A DNA stretch of 16,445 bases from Opitutia bacterium UBA4506 (GCA_002388665.1 DGMY01000012.1:1-16445); one strand, 5' to 3'; numbered from the stretch's first letter, positions 1-7,331 are shown. Numbers and translations: made by a program. Notes: generated by a model from the letters alone, not told the origin.

Positions 1-115
1 AGGTCGGTCACCGGACGCTTACCGTTTGCGCGACGTCTACGTCGATAAAGAGAGAATCGTCTACTTGCTCACCTATGGGCCGGGGCGGATTGTGAGAATG
101 AGTCCGGCAGAGTGA
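1..115 (+). CDS. 3' end of an unidentified gene, cut by the window edge
   Basis: Reading frame 2 is open from base 2 to a TGA at 113-115 and gives 37 residues. The residues are protein-like: alternating hydrophobic and charged positions around DVYVDKERIVYLL, then TYGPGRIVRMSPAE at the C-terminus. The other plus-strand frame I checked (frame 1) stops at base 46. The upstream part, including the start, lies outside the window. No family can be named from so short a tail. The gene would converge on the metal exporter encoded on the other strand. That it is coding is an inference from composition and frame only. Confidence 0.45.
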   Translation, partial: GRSPDAYRLRDVYVDKERIVYLLTYGPGRIVRMSPAE

Positions 116-146
116 GAGCCTTTTCTCCCGGATAAACCGGCAAACT

Positions 147-187
147 AGCGCCTCGGTGAGAGATTACTCCGTTGGGGGAGGTGCGCT
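147..187. repeat. Bulged inverted repeat between convergent genes
   Basis: AGCGC (147-151) plus CTC (152-154) can pair with GAG (178-180) and GCGCT (183-187), leaving a GT bulge. This gives an 8-bp stem around a 23-nt loop that can itself fold weakly. It sits between the stop of the plus-strand partial gene and the stop of the minus-strand metal exporter. No T-run follows on either strand, so it is at best a weak or factor-dependent termination structure. The rest of 116-239 shows only short GC-rich repeats, such as CTCGC 207-211 against GCGAG 234-238. Confidence 0.25.
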
Positions 188-239
188 CGGAGAGGTAGGA
201 TCGACCCTCGCTTAAAGCATCGGGCTACGGTGGGCGAGT

Positions 240-1220
240 TCAGTGCCCCGGGATCATTTCCGAGTTCTCATCGCCGCAACCGTGGTCAGCTGTCTCCAGC
301 TCTAGGGTGGAGTGCTCGATCCTATACTTGGTCGCTAGGAGCGATTTAATTGCGGAACGGATTTGGTGCCGTTCTTCGGCTGTAGATTGTTCGGGAATTA
401 CCACATGGGCCTCGAGGGCCCGGTGCTCTTCATCGAGTTCCCACACATGCAAGTGGTGAAGGCCGATTACTTTATCAATTGCCGAAACGGACTGGCTCAA
501 CTCCTGTAGGTCGACTCCCTCCGGAGTCCCCTCCATCAGGATCTTGGCCGACTGTTTGAGCATTCCTACGGACATATATAGTATGTAGCCAGCGATGACC
601 AAAGTGAGAAGGGGATCCACCCACACCCAGTCCAGGAGGTAGATTGCCGCCCCTCCCAATAAAACGACGATCGAAGCCGCAGCATCGGTTAGGTTGTGAA
701 GGAATGCTGCTTTGAGGTTTAGGTTTCCCTTGGACATGGCCCACAACAGCCATGCGGTTCCCAGGTCGACGATGATCGCGACCGCCGAGATTCCCATCAC
801 CCAACCGCCCTTGATGGACTCAGGTTCGAAGAAACGTCCAATCGCTTCGCTGATTAGGTAGATGCCGACTACGATTAGAGCCGTTAGCTGAATGAGCGCC
901 CCGATCAGCTCCGCGCGGCGATATCCAAATGTGAATTGCTCATCGGCGCTCTTGCGGCTGATCTTGCGAGCGACGTAGGCGATGACCAGCGCGGCTGCAT
1001 CATTGGTATTGTGGAGCGCATCGGCCATAACCGAAACGCTCCCGGCAAATGCGCCACCTATAAATTGAAAGATCGATAGACCAACGTTGAGGATGATTGC
1101 CCACAGCAGTGTGCGATCATTGATGTCCTTCGTCCCGTGGTCGTGATGGTGGTGCCCATGACCATGACCGTGACCATGACCGTGAGTTTCTGGAGAAGCA
1201 GGGTGATGGTGGTTGGCCAT
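240..1220 (-). CDS. CDF-family divalent metal cation exporter (CzcD/ZitB type)
   Basis: A 326-residue inner-membrane cation diffusion facilitator that would export Zn2+ or a similar ion in exchange for protons. The N-terminus (residues 4-28) is a histidine-rich stretch with repeated Gly-His. Six membrane helices follow from about residue 37 to 220. The paired metal-site motifs are HNTND (H70, D74) in helix 2 and HNLTD (H175, D179) in helix 5, the HD-HD pattern typical of zinc-transporting members. The cytoplasmic C-terminal domain carries HHLHVWEL, the CzcD hallmark, and ends with a CGDE segment. It lies 10 nt after truB. Its Shine-Dalgarno GAGGA (plus-strand 1228-1232) overlaps the truB stop, with 7 nt to the ATG, so the two are probably translationally coupled. 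It is the last gene of the nusA operon. The substrate is inferred from motifs, so I give no gene symbol. Confidence 0.92.
   Translation of the reverse strand: MANHHHPASPETHGHGHGHGHGHHHHDHGTKDINDRTLLWAIILNVGLSIFQFIGGAFAGSVSVMADALHNTNDAAALVIAYVARKISRKSADEQFTFGYRRAELIGALIQLTALIVVGIYLISEAIGRFFEPESIKGGWVMGISAVAIIVDLGTAWLLWAMSKGNLNLKAAFLHNLTDAAASIVVLLGGAAIYLLDWVWVDPLLTLVIAGYILYMSVGMLKQSAKILMEGTPEGVDLQELSQSVSAIDKVIGLHHLHVWELDEEHRALEAHVVIPEQSTAEERHQIRSAIKSLLATKYRIEHSTLELETADHGCGDENSEMIPGH
1157..1186 (-). repeat. 6-bp tandem repeat encoding Gly-His run
   Basis: Five near-identical 6-bp units (CATGAC, CATGAC, CGTGAC, CATGAC, CGTGAG on the plus strand) lie inside the metal exporter gene. They encode the alternating His-Gly run near its N-terminus. 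Such a repeat can change length by slippage in whole codons, which would alter the number of histidines without breaking the frame. Confidence 0.8.
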
Positions 1221-1230
1221 TGAAATGTCC

Positions 1231-1956
1231 TCAAATCACGTGGCTGGGTACGTGCTGGTGAACAGGGATTAGGAATCTCCCCAGTTGGGAAGGAGGGGCG
1301 TCTTGCAATGTGTCGAGGGTGACGGAACGCTCGATGCTCATATCGTTGATCGCGGTACGGCGGAGGCTGGTCAGGTGGGCGCCACAACCGAGTTTTTGTC
1401 CGAGATCATGGGCGACGGTACGAACATAGGTACCCTTGCTGACCGCGATGCGGAACGAGACGTTCGGCCCGTCTATATTGAGAATGTCAAACGACTTGAT
1501 GTGAACGAAGCGTGGCTCGCGCTCTACCTCTTGACCCTTGCGGGCCAGTTTATAGAGGGGGACACCCTTGATCTTTTTGGCCGAGAACATGGGAGGAATC
1601 TGGTACTGGTCGCCGAGAAAGCTGTCGAACAGCTCTTTCATCTCTTCCTCGGTGAACGGCGGGACTTCGCGCTCCTCGGTGACCTCGCCATCGGCGTCCT
1701 GTGAGTCCGTCACTTTTCCTAGTTGGAAAGTGCCCTCATAGGTCTTGGGCTGGCTCATCAGAAAGTTGGAGGCCTTGGTCGCCTTGCCCACTAGAATGAT
1801 CAGGAGACCAGTTGCCATGGGGTCGAGTGTTCCCGCGTGGCCCACTTTTTTAATGTGGTAGATTCTGCGGATTCGGGCGACTACGTCGTGAGAAGTCATC
1901 CCCGAGGGTTTGTCGACAAAGAGTAGTCCTTCTACGCGATTCGGTTCAGCTGGCAT
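1231..1956 (-). CDS. truB: tRNA pseudouridine-55 synthase TruB (short form)
   Basis: A 241-residue cytoplasmic enzyme that converts U55 of the tRNA T-loop to pseudouridine. The catalytic motif GHAGTLDPMATG is at residues 39-50, with the nucleophile at D45. The KPSGMTSHDVV motif (16-26), YEGTF (73-77) and KGTYVRT (about 174-180) are all typical of TruB. E. coli TruB is 314 residues. The C-terminal PUA domain is missing here: the protein stops shortly after the catalytic fold, which is the case in several bacterial groups. The ATG lies 19 nt after the nrnA stop, and the TGA overlaps the Shine-Dalgarno site of the next gene. It belongs to the nusA-infB-rbfA translation operon, its common genomic setting. 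Confidence 0.95.
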   Translation of the reverse strand: MPAEPNRVEGLLFVDKPSGMTSHDVVARIRRIYHIKKVGHAGTLDPMATGLLIILVGKATKASNFLMSQPKTYEGTFQLGKVTDSQDADGEVTEEREVPPFTEEEMKELFDSFLGDQYQIPPMFSAKKIKGVPLYKLARKGQEVEREPRFVHIKSFDILNIDGPNVSFRIAVSKGTYVRTVAHDLGQKLGCGAHLTSLRRTAINDMSIERSVTLDTLQDAPPSQLGRFLIPVHQHVPSHVI

Positions 1957-1975
1957 TGGATCGGTTCGAGTTCAA

Positions 1976-2983
1976 TCAGTTCGCGGTAGGGGTGTCTTGC
2001 AGGTGCTTTTCGAGGATCTGGACGAGTTTGGGATAGAATTGGTCGATGGTGGACTCCACCCGGAAGCCGGCCGCACAGGCGTGCCCGCCCCCGTCAAACT
2101 GCTGGGCTATGGTATCGACCCGGTAGACCGGATCCTTTGAACGGAGACTGCCCTTGATCTGTCCCTTGTTTTCCTCGAGGAATACGCCGATCCGAACGCC
2201 CTCGATTGAGCGGGCGTAGTCGACAAACCCTTCCGAGTCCTCGTTGGAGGTCCCAGTTCTCTCGTATTCGCCGTCGAGTATGCAACCGGTGCATACGGTG
2301 CCGTCCAGTGACATTTTCAGCGTTGCAAGGAACGACTGGAGGAGCTGCATCCGTCCCATCGATTCCTGCTCGTAGAGTTCCGTGGCCACCTTTGCCGGAT
2401 CTGCACCAAATTCACAGAGGTGGCAGCAGATCTCGAAGGTGCGTGTACTCGTGGATGGGAAGCGAAATTGCCCCGTATCGGTAGCGATACCCACGTAGAG
2501 TGCGTTTGCTGTAACGGCATCCGGTTGGTGTCCCAGTGCCAGGAACAGCTCAGATAAAATCTCAGCTGTCGCGCTCGCGTGAGGCATGACCAGATTGGAT
2601 GCGGCATAGCCGGGATTCGAGATGTGATGGTCGACGTTGAACAGTGTCTCAGGGAGCTTCTCTCGTAGTGGCTTTCCAATACGAATCGCATCCGCGCAAT
2701 CCACGGTCACCGCGTCCCAACCTTCTGGATCGAAATCCTCTACATCAATGTAGGGAGTGTCTCCGATGAAGCTGGCGATGTTGCGGGGAATCTTGTCGGT
2801 TTTGATCGCCACGGCTTCGATCCCTTTGGAGAGAAGGAAGCGGCAGAAAGCTACCTGTGAGCCGATACAATCCCCATCGGGACGAAGGTGCCCACAGACC
2901 GCGAGCTTTTTACCTTTCCACGATTCGAGGAGTTTCTGGAAGTTCTCGCGTTGGAGAAGGGGACTGAGAGGAAGTTCGCTCAT
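1976..2983 (-). CDS. nrnA: DHH-DHHA1 phosphoesterase, NrnA-type oligoribonuclease / pAp phosphatase
   Basis: A 335-residue DHH-family enzyme. Family members of this type degrade 2-5 nt RNA (nano-RNA) and dephosphorylate 3'-phosphoadenosine 5'-phosphate using Mn2+. Visible motifs are HLRPDGDCIGS (32-42, metal ligands H32, D36, D38), VDCAD (D95), NVDHH (116-120, the DHH signature), ATDTGQFRF (167-175, D169) and the DHHA1 signature GGGHACAAGF (298-307) for substrate binding. The catalytic set is complete. Its ATG overlaps the rbfA stop as ATGA, which implies translational coupling. It sits between rbfA and truB, a common place for this gene in many bacteria. Which of the two activities dominates cannot be read from the sequence. 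Confidence 0.92.
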   Translation of the reverse strand: MSELPLSPLLQRENFQKLLESWKGKKLAVCGHLRPDGDCIGSQVAFCRFLLSKGIEAVAIKTDKIPRNIASFIGDTPYIDVEDFDPEGWDAVTVDCADAIRIGKPLREKLPETLFNVDHHISNPGYAASNLVMPHASATAEILSELFLALGHQPDAVTANALYVGIATDTGQFRFPSTSTRTFEICCHLCEFGADPAKVATELYEQESMGRMQLLQSFLATLKMSLDGTVCTGCILDGEYERTGTSNEDSEGFVDYARSIEGVRIGVFLEENKGQIKGSLRSKDPVYRVDTIAQQFDGGGHACAAGFRVESTIDQFYPKLVQILEKHLQDTPTAN

Positions 2984-3321
2984 GGGTTCTTATCTAGGTC
3001 GTCCAATTTCTCGATCATGTCGAAACCGCGCTCGAGAGCATTGTCCCGGACAAACTGGAAAAAGGGAAGGTACTTCAGGACGATTACCTTTCCTACTTTG
3101 AATCGAATCTCGGAGGCCTTGGTGCGAAAGAACTTCTCGGCGGCTCTTTCATGTTTCTCACCGCCGAGCACCGAGTAGTATACCTTTGCCTGACGGAGGT
3201 CCGGGGAGACATCTACCTCGCTGATCGTGATGTAGACCCCCTCGGACTGATAATCGGTGTGCAGGAGCTGGCTGATTTCTCGGCGCAGCAGTACATCGAC
3301 TCTGGTTTTGCGTTTCGGCAC
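2980..3321 (-). CDS. rbfA: 30S ribosome-binding factor RbfA
   Basis: A 113-residue small KH-type protein that binds the 30S subunit and helps late 16S rRNA maturation. The N-terminal helix with REISQLL (15-21) and the DLRQAKVYYSVLGG segment (about 41-54) are family hallmarks. The length is normal. The start is GTG at 3319-3321. An in-frame TGA lies two codons upstream, so no earlier start is possible. There is no recognisable Shine-Dalgarno site. The gene begins 33 nt after infB ends, and its stop overlaps the nrnA start (ATGA). The infB-rbfA-truB setting supports the call. Confidence 0.95.
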   Translation of the reverse strand: MPKRKTRVDVLLRREISQLLHTDYQSEGVYITISEVDVSPDLRQAKVYYSVLGGEKHERAAEKFFRTKASEIRFKVGKVIVLKYLPFFQFVRDNALERGFDMIEKLDDLDKNP

Positions 3322-3354
3322 GGGTCAGGCTGTTTCTAGCTGCTCGTCAGGAGA

Positions 3355-5925
3355 TTAGAGTGTCGGGCGGATCTTCTCCACCTCGTAGCACTCAATCAAA
3401 TCACCTTCCTGGTAGCCATTGTATCCCGCGATTGCGATACCGCACTCGAATCCAGCGCGCACCTCGTTCGTGTCGTCCTTGAATCGTTTCAAGGTGCCTA
3501 CGCGGCCCTCGTGGACCAAGTCTCCCTTGCGGAGGAGTCGAGTCGTTGCATCGCGTTGGATCTTGCCCTCGGTAACCATACAACCGGCGACGAAGCTCTT
3601 CCCGAGTGGGAACACCACCCGTACCTCGGCAACACCCAGTTTCTTTTCGCGCAGTTCCGGCTCGAGAAGCTCGGCCATCGAATCGCGAATGATGTCGATG
3701 AGTTGGTAGATGATGTTCGCTTGAATGATCCGTACATCCAGGTGCTTTGCGTGCCCCTGTACCCCGTTCTCGAGGCGTACATTGAATCCGACAATCGTCG
3801 CCCCGGCAGTGCCCGCGAGCTCAACGTCCTTCTTGGTCACCATCCCGACGCTCTTGCCGACAATCTTGAGTTCGACCTGATCGGACGGAAGCTCGTTCAG
3901 CATACCAGTCAGGGCTTCCAGAGAGCCGTGAACATCTGCTTTGAGGATGACGTTGAAGGTAGTCTTGCGGGTGCTTTCGATCGCTGAGAAGAGATCGTCG
4001 AGGTTTGAACCGCCGGATTTCGCGGCGAGACGTTCCTCTTCTTCCTTCTTCTTGCGTTCGTCGAGGGTTTCCTCTGCAACGCGTTTCGCTTCTCGCTCGT
4101 TCTTGACGGACTCGTAGGTCGCGCCAGATTCGGGCGCATCGCTCCAGCCAATGACTTTGACGGGAGTGGAAGGGCCAGCCTCCTTGATGGTCTTGCCGAG
4201 GTCGTCGTGCATCGCCTTGACCTTACAAGAAGTTGTGCCGCAGACCAGTGCGTCACCGACCTTGAGCTTACCCTTCTTCACGAGAACAGTGGCTGTCGGG
4301 CCACGGCCTTGCTCGATCTGGGACTCGATGATAATACCGGAGCTTTTGCCCTTTGGTACTGCCTTCAGTTCCATGATTTCCGCTTGGAGGCGGATCATTT
4401 CGAGCAATTGATCGATCCCTTCGCCCTTGAGAGCGGCAACGGGAACCGTGATGACCTCGCCACCCCAATCTTCGGGGGCAATCCCACGTTCCTGCATCTG
4501 TTGCTTCACACGGTCCAGGTTGGCACCCTTCGTATCCGTTTTGGTGATGGCTACGATCGGTGATACGCCTGCCTTTTGGGCAAACTTGAGGGCTTCGTCC
4601 GTCTGCGGTTTGAAACCATCATCGGCAGCGACCACAAGAATAGCGATATCAGTCGTCGATGCACCGCGTTCCCGCATCCGTGAGAATGCGGCGTGACCCG
4701 GTGTATCGAGGAAGGAGATTGCTTCGAGGCCAGATCCGACCTGATAGGCTCCGATGTGTTGGGTGATACCACCGAACTCGCCCTCGACTACCTTCGCTTT
4801 GCGAATCGTATCCAGAAGAGTAGTCTTCCCGTGGTCGACGTGACCGAGGATACAGACTACCGGAGGACGAGGCTCTAGGAGAGCACTCTCGTCGACTTCT
4901 TCTTTCTTCTTCTTCGCTTCACCGCCGTCGGCAGAACCTCCACGGTGACGGATCTCCAGTTGGAAGCCGTGTGTTTCCGCCAGTTTCGCCGCGACGTCTT
5001 CCTCAATGGTCTGGTTCATCGAGGCAAAAATGCCTCGTTCCATCAGGTCCGAAAGAAGCTTAAACGGTTTCAGTCCAAGCAAGAGCGCGAAATCGCGCAC
5101 GATGATCGGCGGTTTTGCATGGATGATCTTTGGCGCCGCGCTGACCGCTTCCTGCGAGTCTGTCGACTCTGCAGAATCCGCAGCGGTATCCTCTGTGGCA
5201 CCGGACGGTGCAACTGGAGGTTTCGGGGCTCCGCGACCAGGAGGTGGTGTAGGAGGCCTTGGTGCCGATGGTGGCCGCGGTGCACTCGGAGGCGTGGGAG
5301 CCGCCGATTTTGGTGCCGCCGGCGCTGCCGGTGGTTTCGGAGCGGGCGCCTTGGGAGCCGGAGGCGGGGTCTGCCCGGTTGGGGCAGATTGCTGGCTCGG
5401 AGCTGGCTTCACTGTTGGAGTCGCCGGACGCGGGGCCGGAATCTGCGCTTTGCTCGCCGGAGGCGGCGGAGCTGGTGCACGTGGAGACTTCGGTTGAGAT
5501 TTCGGAGTCATCGCCGGCATCTTGGGCGGCTTGGGGGCCGACTTGCTGGCGACCTTGGGCTCGGGCTCTGGCGCTGGTTGTGGTTCCGCTGGAGGAGGCG
5601 CTGCGGCGGCCTTTGCGGCCTCTTTCTCAGCTTCCTTCTCGCGTTTGACTTGTTCAGCAGTGCGAACAATCGGGCCACTGGGACGTTTGAAAGTAGGTTT
5701 TTCCTCTTCTTTGGTCTCTGCCGGGGCCGGAGTTGGATCAGCTTCTTTGGTTGTGGACATCTCCTCTTCCTTGGCTGAGTACTCTTCGACCAGCGAATCG
5801 GCACTAATATTATCAATCGTGCTCGACACGCTCTTTACGGCAAAACCTCGCTCCTGCAGCAGCTTCAACAGGTCCTTGTTTTCCATTCCGATCTGTTTGG
5901 CGATCTGGTGGATTCTGACACTCAT
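3355..5925 (-). CDS. infB: Translation initiation factor IF-2
   Basis: An 856-residue GTPase that brings initiator tRNA to the 30S subunit and promotes subunit joining. Residues 1-50 form the first IF2_N helical domain. Residues about 60-270 are a low-complexity Pro/Ala/Lys linker. Residues 272-330 are a second IF2_N domain. The G domain starts near 355: G1 GHVDHGKT (361-368), G2 GGITQHIGA (385-393), G3 DTPGH (407-411). G4 reads TKTD (461-464) instead of the usual NKxD, and G5 reads VAALKG (496-501) instead of VSAK. Domains II, III and the C-terminal fMet-tRNA-binding domain follow. AAGGAG lies 14 nt before the ATG, a long spacing. The gene follows nusA after 76 nt and may also have its own promoter in that gap. 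The linker DNA is extremely GC-skewed. Confidence 0.97.
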   Translation of the reverse strand: MSVRIHQIAKQIGMENKDLLKLLQERGFAVKSVSSTIDNISADSLVEEYSAKEEEMSTTKEADPTPAPAETKEEEKPTFKRPSGPIVRTAEQVKREKEAEKEAAKAAAAPPPAEPQPAPEPEPKVASKSAPKPPKMPAMTPKSQPKSPRAPAPPPPASKAQIPAPRPATPTVKPAPSQQSAPTGQTPPPAPKAPAPKPPAAPAAPKSAAPTPPSAPRPPSAPRPPTPPPGRGAPKPPVAPSGATEDTAADSAESTDSQEAVSAAPKIIHAKPPIIVRDFALLLGLKPFKLLSDLMERGIFASMNQTIEEDVAAKLAETHGFQLEIRHRGGSADGGEAKKKKEEVDESALLEPRPPVVCILGHVDHGKTTLLDTIRKAKVVEGEFGGITQHIGAYQVGSGLEAISFLDTPGHAAFSRMRERGASTTDIAILVVAADDGFKPQTDEALKFAQKAGVSPIVAITKTDTKGANLDRVKQQMQERGIAPEDWGGEVITVPVAALKGEGIDQLLEMIRLQAEIMELKAVPKGKSSGIIIESQIEQGRGPTATVLVKKGKLKVGDALVCGTTSCKVKAMHDDLGKTIKEAGPSTPVKVIGWSDAPESGATYESVKNEREAKRVAEETLDERKKKEEEERLAAKSGGSNLDDLFSAIESTRKTTFNVILKADVHGSLEALTGMLNELPSDQVELKIVGKSVGMVTKKDVELAGTAGATIVGFNVRLENGVQGHAKHLDVRIIQANIIYQLIDIIRDSMAELLEPELREKKLGVAEVRVVFPLGKSFVAGCMVTEGKIQRDATTRLLRKGDLVHEGRVGTLKRFKDDTNEVRAGFECGIAIAGYNGYQEGDLIECYEVEKIRPTL

Positions 5926-5939
5926 TCTGTAATTCGAAG

Positions 5940-5964
5940 CTCCTTACTCTTCTGACTTATTATA
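5940..5964 (-). promoter_or_regulatory. Possible internal promoter and ribosome-binding site for infB
   Basis: On the minus strand a perfect TATAAT lies at 5964-5959. A start about 7 nt later would leave a leader of roughly 27 nt containing AAGGAG (5945-5940) before the infB ATG. At 17-bp spacing the -35 box reads ATAGAT, a poor match, so the promoter is uncertain. It would allow infB-rbfA-nrnA-truB to be made independently of nusA. Confidence 0.35.
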
Positions 5965-6001
5965 ATTTCTTTTCGACAAAAATCTATTCCAGCTGGACGG
6001 A

Positions 6002-7237
6002 TTACTCCGAACCGATCCGAGAAATGATGGTTTGAGCTTCTTCCTCGCTGAACCCCATATCGATGAGGTCTTCGCTGCGGGCACCCTCGAAGGCGGCCGG
6101 TGTGGTAAAGCCCCTTTCGACCAGCTTCATAGCGGTCTGTGGTTTTACGCCGATCGAGTCGACCAAGTTCTTCGCAGCAGATTTCTTCTGCTGGTCAATG
6201 GTCACGTTGGTGTCTTCCTCGCGGCGGATATCGAGCTTCCATCCCAATAGCTGGGAGGTGAGCTTTGCGTTCATCCCGCCTTTGCCAATCGTCACGGATA
6301 GATCGTCCTCGGCGATTTCAAAACTGATCCGGTGATTGCGCTCATCGATTTCAATGTTTCGTGGCACTGCCGGGCTCAGGGCTTCAACGAGTTGCTCCTT
6401 GATGTCCGGGTAGTAGCGGATGATGTCGATCTTCTCACCACCGAGTTCCCGGACGATGCTCTTGACGCGTGAGCCACGAGCACCCACACAAGCGCCCACT
6501 GGGTCGACTTTTGGATCGGTAGTGTTGACACAGATCTTAGTGCGGTAGCCCGGTTCGCGGGACATACGCTCGATCAGGACAGTTCCATCGGAAATCTCGG
6601 TTACCTCGAGGTCGAGGAGGCGGCGGACAAAGCGTAGGCTGGAGCGACTGAGGATCAGGCTGGGGCCCCGGTTGCCGGTTTCAATCTTCAAAAGAAGGGC
6701 GCGAATACGGTCACCGGGGTTAAAGTTTTCGCGTGGGATCCGCTCGCGGCGGGGGAGCATTGCCTCGGTCTTTCCGAGATCGACAATCAAATCGCTGCGG
6801 TCGCGGCGATGAATGGTTCCACTGACGATGTCGCCAATCTGGTCCTTGAAATCGTCGAAAACTCGCTCACGTTCGAACTCGCGGATCTTCTGAAGGATCG
6901 CTTGTTTCGCGGTTTGCGCGGCGATTCGTCCCAGGTAGGATGGATCGATAGGCTTTTCTACGATCTCACCGAGTTGCGCATCAGCTCGAATCTTGCGGGC
7001 GTTCTCGATGTGGATCTCTTTTTCCTGGTCACCAACAGAGTCGGTTGCCGTGAGCAGCGACCACGCCTTCATACTCCCCGTGCGAGGATCGATCTCGATA
7101 CGGAGTTCCTGTCCGGCGTGAAGGCCTTTCTGTGCCGCGTTGTGAATGGAATTGGTAATCGCGGAAATCATGTCGGCACGACCGATTCCCTTTTCCTTTT
7201 CCATGTATTCTAATACGGAAAGTAGTTCGCTGCTCAT
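6002..7237 (-). CDS. nusA: Transcription termination/antitermination factor NusA
   Basis: A 411-residue protein that binds RNA polymerase and nascent RNA, and promotes pausing, intrinsic termination or antitermination. Residues 1-125 are the NusA N-terminal domain. Residues about 133-200 are an S1 RNA-binding domain. KH1 is near 230-275 (GACVGARGSRVKSI at 248-261), and KH2 is near 305-345 with GKGGMN at 318-323. A single helix-hairpin-helix C-terminal domain occupies about 350-411, where E. coli has two acidic repeats (495 residues in total). The ATG at 7235-7237 has no Shine-Dalgarno site. It is the first gene of the operon; rimP, its usual upstream partner, is not here. A terminator-like hairpin lies directly before the start codon. 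Confidence 0.97.
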   Translation of the reverse strand: MSSELLSVLEYMEKEKGIGRADMISAITNSIHNAAQKGLHAGQELRIEIDPRTGSMKAWSLLTATDSVGDQEKEIHIENARKIRADAQLGEIVEKPIDPSYLGRIAAQTAKQAILQKIREFERERVFDDFKDQIGDIVSGTIHRRDRSDLIVDLGKTEAMLPRRERIPRENFNPGDRIRALLLKIETGNRGPSLILSRSSLRFVRRLLDLEVTEISDGTVLIERMSREPGYRTKICVNTTDPKVDPVGACVGARGSRVKSIVRELGGEKIDIIRYYPDIKEQLVEALSPAVPRNIEIDERNHRISFEIAEDDLSVTIGKGGMNAKLTSQLLGWKLDIRREEDTNVTIDQQKKSAAKNLVDSIGVKPQTAMKLVERGFTTPAAFEGARSEDLIDMGFSEEEAQTIISRIGSE

Positions 7238-7245
7238 GTCTGGAG

Positions 7246-7274
7246 AATAAAAAAAGCGGGCCGAAACCCACTTT
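7246..7274 (-). terminator. Intrinsic terminator hairpin in the nusA leader (possible attenuator)
   Basis: Read on the minus strand, AAAGTGGG (7274-7267) pairs with CCCGCTTT (7260-7253) as 8 bp with one G-U wobble. The pair encloses TTTCGG, which can close as a UUCG tetraloop. TTTTATT (7252-7246) follows, giving seven consecutive T in all. The T-tract ends 8 nt before the nusA ATG, so any transcript reaching nusA from an upstream promoter must pass it. An upstream segment competes for the same bases (next entry). It could instead be the end of the transcript of the small membrane protein gene at 7593-7865. Confidence 0.6.
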
Positions 7275-7295
7275 CCCTAGTTGGTGTAAAGTGAA
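7267..7295 (-). promoter_or_regulatory. Candidate antiterminator hairpin competing with the nusA leader terminator
   Basis: On the minus strand CACTTT (7293-7288) is exactly complementary to AAAGTG (7274-7269), the left arm of the terminator. Two G-U pairs extend the stem outward (T7294, T7295 with G7268, G7267), and CC/GG can close inside the 13-nt loop. This fold and the terminator exclude each other. That arrangement is typical of attenuators, but no folding energy was computed. Confidence 0.4.
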
Positions 7296-7302
7296 AACGG
7301 TC

Positions 7303-7331
7303 AGATTGATCAGCTCCCTGCCTAGAGTCAA
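7303..7331 (-). promoter_or_regulatory. Weak candidate nusA promoter
   Basis: On the minus strand TTGACT (7331-7326) matches five of six bases of the -35 consensus. After a 17-bp spacer it is followed by CAATCT (7308-7303), a poor -10. A start near 7297 would put the competing hairpins at the very 5' end of a leader of about 60 nt, which is why it is listed despite the weak -10. Confidence 0.25.

Noticed and set aside
5200..5620. GC-rich repetitive stretch as a possible repeat array
   Set aside because: It has no fixed repeat unit or spacer structure. It is the coding sequence of the IF-2 Pro/Ala linker.
4945..5778. 277-codon plus-strand frame opposite infB
   Set aside because: It is the mirror of the Pro/Ala linker, whose skewed codons remove stops on the other strand. 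The product is an Arg/Trp/Gly-rich string without domain features.
7283..7290. TTTACACC shared by the nusA leader (minus) and the palindrome at 15079-15086
   Set aside because: A single shared 8-mer without the palindromic partner is expected by chance in 16 kb. No common regulation is claimed.
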